Assembly (NCBI GenBank): GCA_937924505.1
Contig: CALDSR010000017.1
Location: 38,739-102,738 of the forward strand
DNA length: 64,000 bases
Reading direction: 5' to 3'
Source of the DNA: an uncultured Granulosicoccus sp.
GTDB taxonomy: Bacteria; Pseudomonadota; Gammaproteobacteria; Granulosicoccales; Granulosicoccaceae
Shown here: positions 9,153 through 18,553 of the stretch, piece after piece
Layout of the letters: every line of letters starts with the position of its first letter
Numbering within the stretch: position 1 is the stretch's first letter
Notes under the pieces: generated by a model
Databases searched by the model: none
What the model saw: only the letters and a program-made list of their open reading frames with translations
What the model was told of the DNA's origin: nothing
Position numbers and translations under genes: made by a program

Positions 9153-10880
9153 GTGAGCAGCAAAGAACCACAATCCGATAGTGACATCAGTGTCCGTTTC
9201 GCCGCGTCGACTGCGGCGTGCGCGCGAAGTCTTGCCGACGATTCGCAAATGTCACTCAGCGATGTAGCGCCTGACGATGCGGGCCTGCGGGCTGCCTATC
9301 GTGGGCAGGCTGACTCACTCGCGCTTCGATGTGCTAATCACGACCCGGCTTTGCATGCACTTAACCGACCCCAAAGTCACTTCGCTGGAGTGCTGTTCGA
9401 TTTGCTCGAGCGTGAGCGTTTTGAGTCACTGGGTGCCAACGTCTTCGATGGCGTCAGGCGAAACCTTGATGCGCGAGACACCGATATGTCGGGTGTCGCG
9501 GATGAGCTGTGTCAATTGAGTCGACGCTGGTTCCGTGGACTTGAACGAGACATTGACCTGACGCGATTGTCAGACAGTGCGGTCTTGTGTGCAGAGACGC
9601 TGCCCGCGCTTCGACAGCTTCTGGATAACCAGAAAGCCTTTGCTGAATTAAGTGTCAGTCTGGTTGAACGAATACTCTCGCTGGAGAATGACATCGATGT
9701 TGATCCAGAGATCTCTGATGACGCAGACGTGATGACAGACAGTGACGCATCTGATGTCGAAGCAGACCAACCCGTCGAAGAAGCATATCAGGCAGATGAG
9801 GATGAAGCGTCGAGTACGCGAGCCCGTGAAGATGAGGTCCTGCCGGATGCTGCGATGGGCGATTCGGTCGAGACCGATGAATTGCCCGATGCGGCAAACG
9901 ATGAAGCGCCCGGCTCCGGCTCGGATCCCTTACTCGTGCAAGCAGGCGTCGGCGCTGCCTACAAAGCCTATACAACGCGTTTTGATGAAATCGTCAACGC
10001 CGACAGTTTGGCCGTTGAAGCTGTGCTTGATCAATGGCGAGGCGATCTTGATGAACATCTGTCACGTCAGGGTCGCTTGGTCAGGCGCTTGGCCACGCGA
10101 CTGCAACGCGTGTTGATGGCGCAACAACGCAGGCAATGGCAGTTCGATATGCCAGAGGGCATTCTGGATACGGCTCGCTTGTCTCGGCTGGTTACGGACC
10201 CTTTGATGCCATTGACCTTCAAGACGGACAAGTCTTCACCGTTCAAGGACACAACGGTTACCTTGTTGCTCGACAACTCACGTTCAATGCTCGGGCGCCC
10301 GATCCTGATTGCTGCCGCCTGCGCTGATGTACTTGCCCAAACACTGGAGCGGTGCGGTGTCAGTGTCGAGATCCTCGGCTTCACGACCGTTGCATTGCAT
10401 GGTGGTCAATCAACAGCTGCCTGGGAGGATGCTGGTCGACCCGATGCACCGGGGCGGCTCAATGACTTGCGACACATCATCTACAAGAGCGCTGACATGC
10501 CTTACCGTGCTGCGCGGCGAAATTTGGGCTTGATGCTCGACAAGGACGTGCTGAAACAGAATATAGATGGCGAGTCTTTACAGTGGGCGCACAAACGACT
10601 GCTCCGTCGGCCCGAGGAGCGCAAGATCCTGATGGTCATCTCTGATGGAGCGCCGGTGGATACCAGTACCTTGGCGGCGAACGATGGCGATTTTCTGGTG
10701 CAACATCTTGATTCGGTCATAGCTGATATCGAGTCGGCTCGGCAGATTGAGCTGATCGCGATTGGTATTGGCCACGATGTCAGCCGCTTCTATCAAGAAT
10801 CGATGAGCGTCTTTGATGCCAGGCAGCTCGGTCCGGCCATGCTGACACAGCTTGAATCCTTGTTTCGCCACGTCACGTAG
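9153..10880 (+). CDS. CobT-like VWA-domain protein
   Basis: 575 aa. The N-terminal half is helical, as in cobaltochelatase subunit CobT; residues about 180-260 are a highly acidic Asp/Glu/Ala linker; the C-terminal third is a von Willebrand factor A domain with a complete MIDAS metal site D-N-S-R-S at residues 374-378 and ISDGAPVD near 496-503. In B12-making bacteria CobT works with the AAA+ protein CobS and the chelatase CobN; neither is present here, so I infer a CobT homologue acting outside cobalamin synthesis. The start is GTG at 9153. It is flanked on both sides by related GTPase genes in the opposite orientation. Confidence 0.85.
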   Translation: MSSKEPQSDSDISVRFAASTAACARSLADDSQMSLSDVAPDDAGLRAAYRGQADSLALRCANHDPALHALNRPQSHFAGVLFDLLERERFESLGANVFDGVRRNLDARDTDMSGVADELCQLSRRWFRGLERDIDLTRLSDSAVLCAETLPALRQLLDNQKAFAELSVSLVERILSLENDIDVDPEISDDADVMTDSDASDVEADQPVEEAYQADEDEASSTRAREDEVLPDAAMGDSVETDELPDAANDEAPGSGSDPLLVQAGVGAAYKAYTTRFDEIVNADSLAVEAVLDQWRGDLDEHLSRQGRLVRRLATRLQRVLMAQQRRQWQFDMPEGILDTARLSRLVTDPLMPLTFKTDKSSPFKDTTVTLLLDNSRSMLGRPILIAAACADVLAQTLERCGVSVEILGFTTVALHGGQSTAAWEDAGRPDAPGRLNDLRHIIYKSADMPYRAARRNLGLMLDKDVLKQNIDGESLQWAHKRLLRRPEERKILMVISDGAPVDTSTLAANDGDFLVQHLDSVIADIESARQIELIAIGIGHDVSRFYQESMSVFDARQLGPAMLTQLESLFRHVT

Positions 10881-10929
10881 AAGTCCGATATTATTGTTGT
10901 TTAATAACCTGAAAATCCAAGGAATCCCT

Positions 10930-11412
10930 ATGTTGAAACAAGGCGACAAGCTCCCAGAAGCTACATTGCGTCAAATGACATCCGATGGTCCTGTCGAAGT
11001 ATCCGTCAGCGACTATTGCCGAGGGCGTAAGGTCGTGATCTTTGCCTTGCCCGGCGCGTTTACACCGACGTGTTCGGAAACCCATGTGCCTGGCTATATC
11101 GCAAATCATGATGCACTGAAGAAAGCCGGTGTTGAGGCGATCGCTTGCATTTCCACTGGAGATCAATTCGTCATGGGTGCCTGGGGTAAAACGCTGGGGA
11201 CCGGTGACAAGATCGATATGCTTGCCGATGGTAATCACGAATTCACTCGCGCAACGGGTATGACACTTGATCTTAGCGTTGCCGGACTTGGCGAACGCTC
11301 GCTACGCTATGCAATGGTGGTAGACGACGGTGTAGTAAGTTGGCTAGCGGTTGATGAAGACCCGCGTTCGGCAGAAGCCAGCGTTGCAGAAGCTGCACTG
11401 GCAAATATTTAA
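10930..11412 (+). CDS. Peroxiredoxin (Prx5-type, redoxin family)
   Basis: 160-aa thiol peroxidase reducing hydrogen or organic peroxides. The active-site motif is P41-G-A-F-T45-P-T-C48-S, with Cys48 as peroxidatic cysteine and Thr45 conserved. Two other Cys (30 and one in AIACIST) exist, but a classical C-terminal resolving Cys is absent, so glutathione/glutaredoxin may be the reductant, which would fit the glutathione reductase gene 3 kb away. The start is ATG at 10930; the longer frame reaches back into the VWA gene. It lies 49 bp behind the CobT-like gene on the same strand. Confidence 0.93.
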   Translation: MLKQGDKLPEATLRQMTSDGPVEVSVSDYCRGRKVVIFALPGAFTPTCSETHVPGYIANHDALKKAGVEAIACISTGDQFVMGAWGKTLGTGDKIDMLADGNHEFTRATGMTLDLSVAGLGERSLRYAMVVDDGVVSWLAVDEDPRSAEASVAEAALANI

Positions 11413-11414
11413 CC

Positions 11415-13175
11415 TCAAGCGTCGATTGACTCGATGGCTTTCAGTACTGCATCGGGTAATTCGCTGGCAAGCAAGGTACTACCATCATGGAACTCCGTCA
11501 TTTTTTGGAGTTCCATTTTCAGCAGACCAACGAGCACCCGCGTACGAATATGCTGTTGCTGTTCTCGCTTGAGGGCCTTTTTACTGATCTCGAGATAGCG
11601 ACCCAGTGCACTCTCGGTCAAGAGGCTGGTGACTGACAACATCGCGGGAGCGAGGATAAGATCACTTGGCGCCAGACCCCCTGATTTAACGGCAAGTGCG
11701 ACACCTGCGGCATCCGCACTCACACGAGCTGCTCGCAAGGCGTTCAATAGTCGTGGTTGATCTTGTAGTTGCTCGTATAATCGCTGAGCTGTCGCTTCGA
11801 TACGTGGTTCAAACTCCTCACGCGCCAAACGAGCTGTCTGTTGATAGCGTTGGTCGAGTTGCTGCGAATCGGTGCTGAACCGTTTTGACAGCAATAGCCA
11901 CCAGTGCTGTTGCGCGCCAGATTCCTGCTGTTGCTCGAGCAGGTAGGCTTGCAGTTTTGTCACGACCTCCCTGTACATGACGCCGAGTATCTCCACTTCC
12001 TGATCCAGGCCGGATTTGCTTTTGCTATCCAGTCGAGAAGTGACCGCTGATTTGCCAAGCCCGAAAAGTGTCCGTGCAGGCCAGGTGACAATGGTGCGGG
12101 TGCGCTTCAGGGTGGCGGCAATGCCTGGGATTTCCAGCAGTGACAAGAGTTCGCCCAATGCCCGGTTGAAGGTTTCATATTTATCGGGATTTTCAAGATA
12201 AGCGGTGACGTAGGTTTGTTCTGCCGCGTCCAGGGCTTCGTCGATGAGCGTGAGCCAAGTCTGCCGCGCATCAAGTTCATGTTTGAGTGGCGTCAGCCAA
12301 GCTTCGCGATTGGTATCAATGAACGTCTGGCAAGCACTAATCTGGAGATCCCGATCGATCGCCTTTGTGGCGTTCTTAATTGCGGACTCAAGTAAGGCGA
12401 GGTTCGCTTTTGGCAAGCTCCGCCACCCACTGTCAACAAATGGCAAATCTACTATTGTTGGGCAGTTTTCATTGAAGGTAGTTGCATAGCGTTCGGAGAA
12501 TGCAGTTATCACAGTCATCTTGTCGCGTTCATCAAGCTTGTTGATAACAACGATCACCGGACGGCCGAGATCTTTTATCAGTTCAAGCATGTTCCAGACG
12601 CTCTTGTCACCGTATTTGTCTTTGCTAAGCATCAGCACAAGAACGTCAGACAACGCGATAGTTGCAAGTACGGCGCTTTGATAACCTCGCGCATCGATGG
12701 AATCGAAATCGGGAGAGTCCCATACGATCCCATGATCAAGAATTCGCTTGCGTCCGGCCTTGACCGCTTCAAGCGAATATTTGTTCAATGACTCGCTGGT
12801 CAGTGTTTCCTGCGCTTCTCGCATCAGCGGAAACAGTACGGTCTCGAGTGCTGCGTATTCACTGGCGGGTGTCTCCACCGCGAAGCCCTGAGCATGCACC
12901 GTGAATGCTGCCAGTGGGCTGATACCTGCAAGCTCTGCATCAAGCAGAACATTGACTAGCGTGCTTTTTCCTGCCTGAGTAGGGCCGATAATCGTGACCT
13001 GCGGGCTATGTTCGGGCAAGCGCTGATTAAGCTCAAGCTTGTCCATGACCGCATCGGCGAGTCGCAATCCGTTGAAATTGTCAGTGAGTAGTCTTGACAC
13101 ATCCTTGTTATGTTCAAGAACTGCACGGTAACGAGCCAGAAGTGGCGCAACCCATTCATTCATGGGTAAATTCAT
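11415..13175 (-). CDS. Dynamin-like P-loop GTPase (GTPase B of a paired set)
   Basis: 586 aa. Seen: Walker A GPTQAGKST at residues 64-72; switch II DSPDFDS at 153-159; base-recognition NKLD at 212-215; then a long helical region with predicted coiled-coil character, and a mildly hydrophobic stretch near residues 500-530. Shares the W-D-S-P-D-F-D-S ... S-K-D-K-Y-x-D-x-x-x-W-N-M-L pattern with the GTPase at 7442-9076. Paired dynamin-like GTPases in bacteria often form heteromers on membranes; that is the analogy, not proof. It lies 2 bp from the convergent peroxiredoxin end and 22 bp upstream of ubiA on the same strand. Confidence 0.83.
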   Translation of the reverse strand: MNLPMNEWVAPLLARYRAVLEHNKDVSRLLTDNFNGLRLADAVMDKLELNQRLPEHSPQVTIIGPTQAGKSTLVNVLLDAELAGISPLAAFTVHAQGFAVETPASEYAALETVLFPLMREAQETLTSESLNKYSLEAVKAGRKRILDHGIVWDSPDFDSIDARGYQSAVLATIALSDVLVLMLSKDKYGDKSVWNMLELIKDLGRPVIVVINKLDERDKMTVITAFSERYATTFNENCPTIVDLPFVDSGWRSLPKANLALLESAIKNATKAIDRDLQISACQTFIDTNREAWLTPLKHELDARQTWLTLIDEALDAAEQTYVTAYLENPDKYETFNRALGELLSLLEIPGIAATLKRTRTIVTWPARTLFGLGKSAVTSRLDSKSKSGLDQEVEILGVMYREVVTKLQAYLLEQQQESGAQQHWWLLLSKRFSTDSQQLDQRYQQTARLAREEFEPRIEATAQRLYEQLQDQPRLLNALRAARVSADAAGVALAVKSGGLAPSDLILAPAMLSVTSLLTESALGRYLEISKKALKREQQQHIRTRVLVGLLKMELQKMTEFHDGSTLLASELPDAVLKAIESIDA

Positions 13176-13197
13176 GGGAAGTACTCACTCGACGTGC

Positions 13198-14079
13198 TCA
13201 TGGAAAAAATTGGTAGTCAATGACGAGCGCGGTAAACACAAGCATGCCGAGGTAATGGTTGTTCAAAAAGGCCTTGATACAATATTCAGGTTCTCGCGTC
13301 CGCGAGATCCACAACTGCCAAGCGATGAAACCGAGCGATAGAGCCAGCCCCAGATAATAGACCGATCCGCGTCCCGCTTGTACACCGAGCCAAAGATGCA
13401 AGCCAAGCACTACCAGTTGTAAAATACCCACTATCAAGAGATCGTGGCGTCCGAAAAAGACTGCCGTGGACTTGACTCCTATTTTAAGATCATCCTCTCG
13501 ATCGGCCATCGCATACAGGGTGTCGTAGGCGACGGCCCACAGAACGGCTGCCGTAAACAGTACCCAGGCCTCTGGTGGCAGGGCGTTCTGAATCGCCGCA
13601 TAAGCCATTGGCGTTGCAATCGCAAAAGCGGCACCCAGAATAATTTGCGGAAAATGTGTTACCCGCTTGCTGAACGGATAGATGCTCGCCAGTAGTAAGG
13701 CGACAAACGACATCATGATTGTCAGCCGATTTGTCATCAGAACCAGTAAAAATGCCAGCCCCATCAAAACGCCGGCGGCCCACAGGGCATCAGCGGGGCG
13801 CAAAGCACCTGTCGCCAGCGGGCGATTCCGGGTTCTGGCGACATGGCCATCAATTTCACGATCCGCATAATCATTGATCGCGCAGCCGGCGGAGCGGGTC
13901 AGTATGGTGCCGAGAATGAATATCAGTAATGTGCTGACAGGTGGAAAGCCGTCCGCGGCAAACCACAGTGCCATCAATGTCGGCCACAATAGCAGGTAGA
14001 TTCCGATCGGCCGATTGAGCCGAGTCAGTGCGATGAAATCGGGAAATTTGCTTTTCGTTTCGCTGTTATACACAAGCAT
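13198..14079 (-). CDS. ubiA: 4-hydroxybenzoate octaprenyltransferase
   Basis: Integral membrane prenyltransferase that attaches the polyprenyl tail to 4-hydroxybenzoate in ubiquinone synthesis. 293 aa with 7-9 hydrophobic segments. The two Asp-rich motifs are complete: NDYADREIDGHVARTRNRP and DTLYAMADREDDLKIG, which bind prenyl diphosphate through Mg. The start chosen is ATG at 14079, with a GGTGG ribosome site; the longer frame back to 14166 would overlap the divergent gor gene. No chorismate lyase gene is adjacent. Confidence 0.96.
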   Translation of the reverse strand: MLVYNSETKSKFPDFIALTRLNRPIGIYLLLWPTLMALWFAADGFPPVSTLLIFILGTILTRSAGCAINDYADREIDGHVARTRNRPLATGALRPADALWAAGVLMGLAFLLVLMTNRLTIMMSFVALLLASIYPFSKRVTHFPQIILGAAFAIATPMAYAAIQNALPPEAWVLFTAAVLWAVAYDTLYAMADREDDLKIGVKSTAVFFGRHDLLIVGILQLVVLGLHLWLGVQAGRGSVYYLGLALSLGFIAWQLWISRTREPEYCIKAFLNNHYLGMLVFTALVIDYQFFP

Positions 14080-14153
14080 ATTGTCCACCAAGGTGGTGTC
14101 ACAGGTATAGTAGCCGGTTGTCACCTTACAGTCGTGTTTTCGAGGAATAATTA

Positions 14154-15509
14154 ATGAGCTCGCCATTTGACTATGACTTGATCGCCATTGGTGGTGGTAG
14201 TGGTGGCATTGCCACGGCCAACCGAGCGGGTAGTTACGGTGCTCGTGTCCTGCTCATTGAGGCAAGCGAAAAGATGGGCGGAACCTGTGTCAATCGTGGT
14301 TGCGTGCCGAAAAAGGTCATGTGGTATGGCGCGTCTTTGTCGCACGCATTGAACGATGCGCGCAGTTATGGGTTTGATGTATCCGTGAATGGCTTCAGCT
14401 GGTCTCAATTGGTCGAAAAGCGCGAAGCCTATATCAGCAATATAAACAAGGCCTACGACAAATACCTCGGTCAAAACAACGTTGAGTCAATCACTGGTTA
14501 TGCCACATTGGCAGATGCGAACACCGTTGTTGTCGGTGACAAGAAATACACCGCCGAACGCATTGTCATTGCAACCGGCGGTGCCCCCAGTGTGCCGGAT
14601 ATCCCGGGTAAGGAGCTGGCTGTCACTTCAGATGGTTTCTTCGAGTTCACTGAGCAACCCGGCAAGGTGTTGGTGATTGGCGCCGGTTACATAGCGGTTG
14701 AACTTGCCGGAATGATGCAGGTCCTGGGTTGTGATGTGACCTTGGCTATTCGTCATGACAAGTTCTTGCGAGGCTTTGAATCATTACTTCAAGATCAACT
14801 CATGGAGGAAATGCGTGCTGAAGGTGTAACCATGGAAACTCAATTCACGACAGCTGAACTGCAGCGCAGTAACGGTCGCATTGTGGCGCTTGGCGAAAAC
14901 GGCAAGCAACTCGACGGTTTCGATGCCGTTGTTTTTGCTGTTGGACGCTCCCCCGCGACACAAGGAATCGGTCTCGATGCTGCTGGGGTTGCGTCTGATA
15001 AACGTGGCTATATTCCGGTTGACAAGTACCAGCAAACCAACATTCCAGGTATCTTCGCGATTGGCGATGTCACAGGTCAGGCAGAGTTAACCCCCGTAGC
15101 CATCGCAGCAGGCAGGCGATTAGCCGATCGAATCTACAACAAACAGGAAGGCCGACATCTGAACTACGATCTGATCCCGACCGTCGTGTTCAGTCACCCA
15201 CCTCTGGCAACGGTCGGTATGACAGAAGACCAGGCGCGTGAAGTCCACGGTGATGATGTGAAGGTTTATCAGGCCTCATTCACCGCGATGTACAACGCGT
15301 TCACTGAGCACAAGCCTAAAACTGCCATCAAGCTTGTCGTCACCGGCAGTGAGGAGCGGGTGGTTGGCATACACATGATCGGGCTGGCGGTCGATGAAAT
15401 ACTCCAGGGCTTTGCCGTTGCCATGCGAATGGGGGCAACCAAGAGCGACTTTGATGACACGATTGCCCTACACCCGACTAGCTCCGAGGAGCTGGTTACG
15501 CTCCGCTGA
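14154..15509 (+). CDS. gor: Glutathione-disulfide reductase
   Basis: 451-aa flavoprotein that reduces GSSG with NADPH. Seen: the N-terminal FAD-binding GGGSGG; the redox disulfide [13 protein letters not shown] (Cys45/Cys50), whose VPKK ending is typical of glutathione reductases; the NADPH Rossmann motif [11 protein letters not shown]; the second FAD motif FAIGDVTG; and the C-terminal HPTSSEE with the catalytic His near residue 440 from the partner subunit. Divergent from ubiA, with a 74-bp shared promoter region. Confidence 0.97.
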   Translation: MSSPFDYDLIAIGGGSGGIATANRAGSYGARVLLIEASEKMGGTCVNRGCVPKKVMWYGASLSHALNDARSYGFDVSVNGFSWSQLVEKREAYISNINKAYDKYLGQNNVESITGYATLADANTVVVGDKKYTAERIVIATGGAPSVPDIPGKELAVTSDGFFEFTEQPGKVLVIGAGYIAVELAGMMQVLGCDVTLAIRHDKFLRGFESLLQDQLMEEMRAEGVTMETQFTTAELQRSNGRIVALGENGKQLDGFDAVVFAVGRSPATQGIGLDAAGVASDKRGYIPVDKYQQTNIPGIFAIGDVTGQAELTPVAIAAGRRLADRIYNKQEGRHLNYDLIPTVVFSHPPLATVGMTEDQAREVHGDDVKVYQASFTAMYNAFTEHKPKTAIKLVVTGSEERVVGIHMIGLAVDEILQGFAVAMRMGATKSDFDDTIALHPTSSEELVTLR

Positions 15510-15531
15510 TGCGTTCAACGCCGTGAATTTT

Positions 15532-15579
15532 GTGATCTGACGCACATCGCAGAGTGTGCAACCATGAGGATCAGATCAC
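15532..15579 (+). other. Structured inverted repeat after gor
   Basis: GTGATCTGA (15532-15540) pairs with TCAGATCAC (15571-15579), nine perfect base pairs, enclosing a second 5-bp stem GCACA/TGTGC (15542-15559). There is no T-run, so it is not a classical terminator. It lies between gor and the pilin operon and could be a 3'-end structure or a leader element for fimT. Confidence 0.4.
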
Positions 15580-15700
15580 GCTGCGCCTACTTCGCCTACG
15601 AGGATGATTTAACCGAACCAGTTCACGGCCGCTAAAGGTTGCAATAGGGCCATCGTGGATTGCGATGGTAGGCAAAGGCGGTAGGAGCAAGGGTGCGCGG

Positions 15701-16246
15701 ATGGTAATCGTAGACACACAGGGGACGCGCCAAGCAGGCTTCTCTCTCCTGGAGTTGCTGATCACGATAGGAATTGCGGGAATATTACTCGGCCTCGCTG
15801 TGCCCTCTTTTTCATCTTTTCTCAACGACTCAAAAGTATCCGCGGCGACAAACGATCTCGTCTATGCGCTGCAGACAGCCCGATCCGAATCGATCAAGCG
15901 TTCAAGCGCCGTGGTTCTGTGTCCCAGCACTAACCCGACGGCAGCAGACCCCTCGTGTGGCGGTGGTTATGGCAATGGTTGGGTTGTATTCGCCGATGAC
16001 GACTCTAATGGAACGCGCAACGATGGTGAGGAAATCATTCTCCAGGTTGACGCGCAACCCAATGGATTCAGCATCACACCGGATACCGCGTTTGCCAATC
16101 GAATTTTTTTCGGTGATACAGGATCCAGCACCAATCCTACGGGTGTGCCCCTGTCTGGTCAGATCGAGATCACCTACGCAGGCAGTGGAGAGGCACGTGA
16201 TGTCTTTATCGCCGCCAATGGTCGAATCAGTTCACAGGCTCAATGA
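15701..16246 (+). CDS. fimT: Type IV pilus minor pilin FimT/GspH-like
   Basis: 181-aa pseudopilin. The prepilin peptidase site is QAG|FSLLELLITIG, with Gly at -1 and Glu at +5, followed by the usual hydrophobic N-terminal helix; the body matches the GspH/FimT domain. A pair of Cys (residues in LCPSTN and DPSCGGG) may form a disulfide. The start is set at ATG 15701 with AAGGG upstream, giving a 13-residue leader; an in-frame ATG at 15665 would give 25. First gene of a minor pilin operon; the stop overlaps pilV in ATGA. Confidence 0.9.
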   Translation: MVIVDTQGTRQAGFSLLELLITIGIAGILLGLAVPSFSSFLNDSKVSAATNDLVYALQTARSESIKRSSAVVLCPSTNPTAADPSCGGGYGNGWVVFADDDSNGTRNDGEEIILQVDAQPNGFSITPDTAFANRIFFGDTGSSTNPTGVPLSGQIEITYAGSGEARDVFIAANGRISSQAQ

Positions 16247-16812
16247 TGCGACAGCTTTCTCAATATAAAAAACAACAACGTGGTGTTGGCATTATCGAGG
16301 TTCTGGTGGCCTTGGTGGTGGTATCTCTAGGGGTACTAGGTATGGCCAACCTGCAGCTGAAAGGAATTAAACACAGCAATAGCGGTTACAACCGTTCCAA
16401 AGCACTGATGGTGGCTGAGAGTATTACTTCGCGCATGCGCGCCAACCGAGCTGGTGTGCTGGCCGGAAACTATAACAATTATAGTTTTACCTCGGCGCAA
16501 AATACGTGCTCAGTCAGGCCCGATCCGTACTGTCAGACCCTGGGCACAACGGCCGCCCAGAGTTGCTCTGTAGCTGAACTTGCTGCCTACGATCTTTTCA
16601 GCGCTTCCTGTGGCAACTGGGGTGCAACCGAAAGTGCCAATGGCGGTGTGCAGGATTATCTGCCGCTTGGTGGCACATTGGATGTCAACTGTGACGACGC
16701 GACATGCACCGCAACGTCAACGTACACGGTTGCTGTCACTTGGCCGGAATCGCAAAACGCTTCGAATGATGCCGATGCCACACGTCGTGTACAAATCAGG
16801 TTCCGACCATGA
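16243..16812 (+). CDS. pilV: Type IV pilus minor pilin PilV
   Basis: 189-aa minor pilin that primes pilus assembly. Leader MMRQLSQYKKQQRG|VGIIEVLVAL, with the prepilin peptidase Gly and Glu+5, then VVSLGVLGMANLQLKGI, which is the PilV-type N-terminal signature. Several Cys in the periplasmic part suggest disulfides. Overlaps both fimT and pilW by 4 bp (ATGA), consistent with coupled translation. Confidence 0.93.
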   Translation: MMRQLSQYKKQQRGVGIIEVLVALVVVSLGVLGMANLQLKGIKHSNSGYNRSKALMVAESITSRMRANRAGVLAGNYNNYSFTSAQNTCSVRPDPYCQTLGTTAAQSCSVAELAAYDLFSASCGNWGATESANGGVQDYLPLGGTLDVNCDDATCTATSTYTVAVTWPESQNASNDADATRRVQIRFRP

Positions 16813-17492
16813 ACAATAAACGTCGCCAAAGTGGTTTATCCCTGATCGAGCTGATGATCGGCATGGTGCTGGGTTTGATCGTTATTGCCGCGGTTATCAA
16901 TGTCTATACCGGTTCAAGCCGCTCTTCAAAATTTACTACCGGCCTGCAGACCATGCAAGAGAACGGTCGCTACGGCTTGTCGGTGTTGCAACGGGAATTT
17001 CGACTAGCTGGCTATTCGCCGACAGGGGATATCGAGACGATCAATCTGGGCGAGAGTTCTGATACAGCTATTACAGTAACAACGACTGCCGCATACGACT
17101 GTAACGGACGGGACACCACCGCGGTGGGTGGCATTGCCGAGAACACTTATGAGCTTGATGGTGATCAACTGGTTTGCACGGGCAACGTGACACCAGAAGC
17201 CATGCCTGTCGTAGAAGGTGTCGAAGCGTTTCGCGTTTTGTATGGCCTTGATACCGATGGAAATGTGGCAACGGAAGAACCACAGCGGTATGTCCCATAT
17301 GCTTCAGTATCGGATGTCTCAGAGGTTGCAGCGCTGCGATTTGCCTTGCTCGTCAATTCCGGTACATCGATACGTAGTCGTGTCCGCAACGAAACACACG
17401 TTGTGTTGGATCAGGAAGTTACTAGCAGCGATCGTTTTGCCCGCGAAGTCTTTACGACGACCGTAAAGCTACGTAATCGTCGTGAAAACTAG
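16809..17492 (+). CDS. pilW: Type IV pilus minor pilin PilW
   Basis: 227-aa minor pilin. Cleavage motif RQSG|LSLIELMIGMVLGL, and the downstream PilW-type segment MQENGRYGLSVLQREFRLAGY. It forms the priming subcomplex with PilV and PilX in the inner membrane. The end overlaps the region upstream of pilX; the start overlaps the pilV stop in ATGA. Confidence 0.94.
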   Translation: MNNKRRQSGLSLIELMIGMVLGLIVIAAVINVYTGSSRSSKFTTGLQTMQENGRYGLSVLQREFRLAGYSPTGDIETINLGESSDTAITVTTTAAYDCNGRDTTAVGGIAENTYELDGDQLVCTGNVTPEAMPVVEGVEAFRVLYGLDTDGNVATEEPQRYVPYASVSDVSEVAALRFALLVNSGTSIRSRVRNETHVVLDQEVTSSDRFAREVFTTTVKLRNRREN

Positions 17493-17517
17493 AAACCAAA
17501 GAGACGCGAGGGTAGTG

Positions 17518-18054
17518 ATGATAAAGACCAGACAAAAGCAGGAAGGTGTTGCACTGGTGGTGAGCCTCGTGCTCCTGGTCGCGGTGACGATTCTGGGTGT
17601 CACGACGTTGTCCGGTACTCGCCTGAATCAAAAAATCACCAGTAACGCACAAAACAAGGCCATTGCCTTTGAGGTTGCCGAGTCTGGTATTGCCGCGGTT
17701 TGGCGTCAGGATTACTTGATGGCAGCGATCTCCGATAGCAGCAACGCCTTGAACGATCCGGCTCCACTCCCGAGCCCTGAAGCGGACACGGGCTTGAACA
17801 ATGATTTTGATTTTGACAACAGTGATGGCAGAACCGATATTCAGGGCGAATTGACCGTTCAGTATTGTGGAGAGGGTCAACCCGTAGGCTCCAGTTTGAA
17901 CGCTGATAAATCAAATCCCGGAACCGTCGCGGTGTTAATCGACGTAAACAGTAAAACTTCATTGAGCAATTCTGCAACACGAGCAGATCATGTTCAGCGA
18001 GCTGCGATTTCAGCCCCCAGTACAGGTCGTACTGGTGCGTGCCCAGCCCGTTAA
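17518..18054 (+). CDS. pilX: Type IV pilus minor pilin PilX
   Basis: 178 aa. N-terminus KQEGVALVVSLVLLVAVTILGV matches the PilX N-terminal domain, which lacks Glu at +5, as here. It keeps the conserved AFEVAESGI helix continuation. The start chosen is ATG at 17518 with GAGGG upstream; a longer frame begins at 17482 inside pilW. In most gammaproteobacteria pilY1 (over 1000 codons) follows pilX; here only 47 bp separate pilX from the pilE-like gene. Confidence 0.9.
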   Translation: MIKTRQKQEGVALVVSLVLLVAVTILGVTTLSGTRLNQKITSNAQNKAIAFEVAESGIAAVWRQDYLMAAISDSSNALNDPAPLPSPEADTGLNNDFDFDNSDGRTDIQGELTVQYCGEGQPVGSSLNADKSNPGTVAVLIDVNSKTSLSNSATRADHVQRAAISAPSTGRTGACPAR

Positions 18055-18101
18055 AGATTCTTCGTTAACAAAGTCTCGGCAAGACTTGGCAAGGATAAAA
18101 A

Positions 18102-18530
18102 ATGTTATATCAAAGCAAAAAAGACTCAGGCTTTACGCTAATTGAATTGATGATAACGGTTGCTATTATTGGTATTCTTGTCGCCATAGCGGTACCTAGT
18201 TATTCAGCATACTTGAAGGACTCGCGCAGAACAGATGCGATTGTCATGTTGCTTGAAGTTGCCGGAGAGCAAGAACGTTTCTACTCGGAAAACAATGAGT
18301 ACGCCGAAACGATGGCAGATCTTGGCTATGGCACGGGTACGCAAAACAGTTTTGCGTCGCCGGATGGTCATTACAACGTAACGGTATCGGCTCGAACCGA
18401 GCGGACGTACACCCTGACGGCTGCTCCTGTAGCCGGCGGTGCACAAGCCGGCGATGAATGTGGCAATTTCCTGGTAACCAGTACCGGTGGCAAGTCAGTC
18501 ACGGGTTCCGGGACGAATTGCTGGCAGTAA
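18102..18530 (+). CDS. pilE: Type IV pilin PilE-like minor pilin
   Basis: 142-aa pilin. Leader MLYQSKKDSG|FTLIELMITVAIIGILVAIAVPSY is the canonical type IVa pilin N-terminus; the body carries the ERFYSENNEYA pattern typical of PilE/minor pilins and a C-terminal Cys pair (DECGNF, TNCWQ) that would form the D-loop disulfide. Last gene of the pilin operon, convergent with the ABC-F gene. Confidence 0.92.
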   Translation: MLYQSKKDSGFTLIELMITVAIIGILVAIAVPSYSAYLKDSRRTDAIVMLLEVAGEQERFYSENNEYAETMADLGYGTGTQNSFASPDGHYNVTVSARTERTYTLTAAPVAGGAQAGDECGNFLVTSTGGKSVTGSGTNCWQ

Positions 18531-18553
18531 GGTAAGGCGCAGCCTATCGGGGT

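Noticed and set aside
9153..10880. CobT gene as evidence of aerobic cobalamin synthesis
   Set aside because: No CobN, CobS or other cob gene in the window; CobT-like VWA proteins occur outside B12 synthesis.
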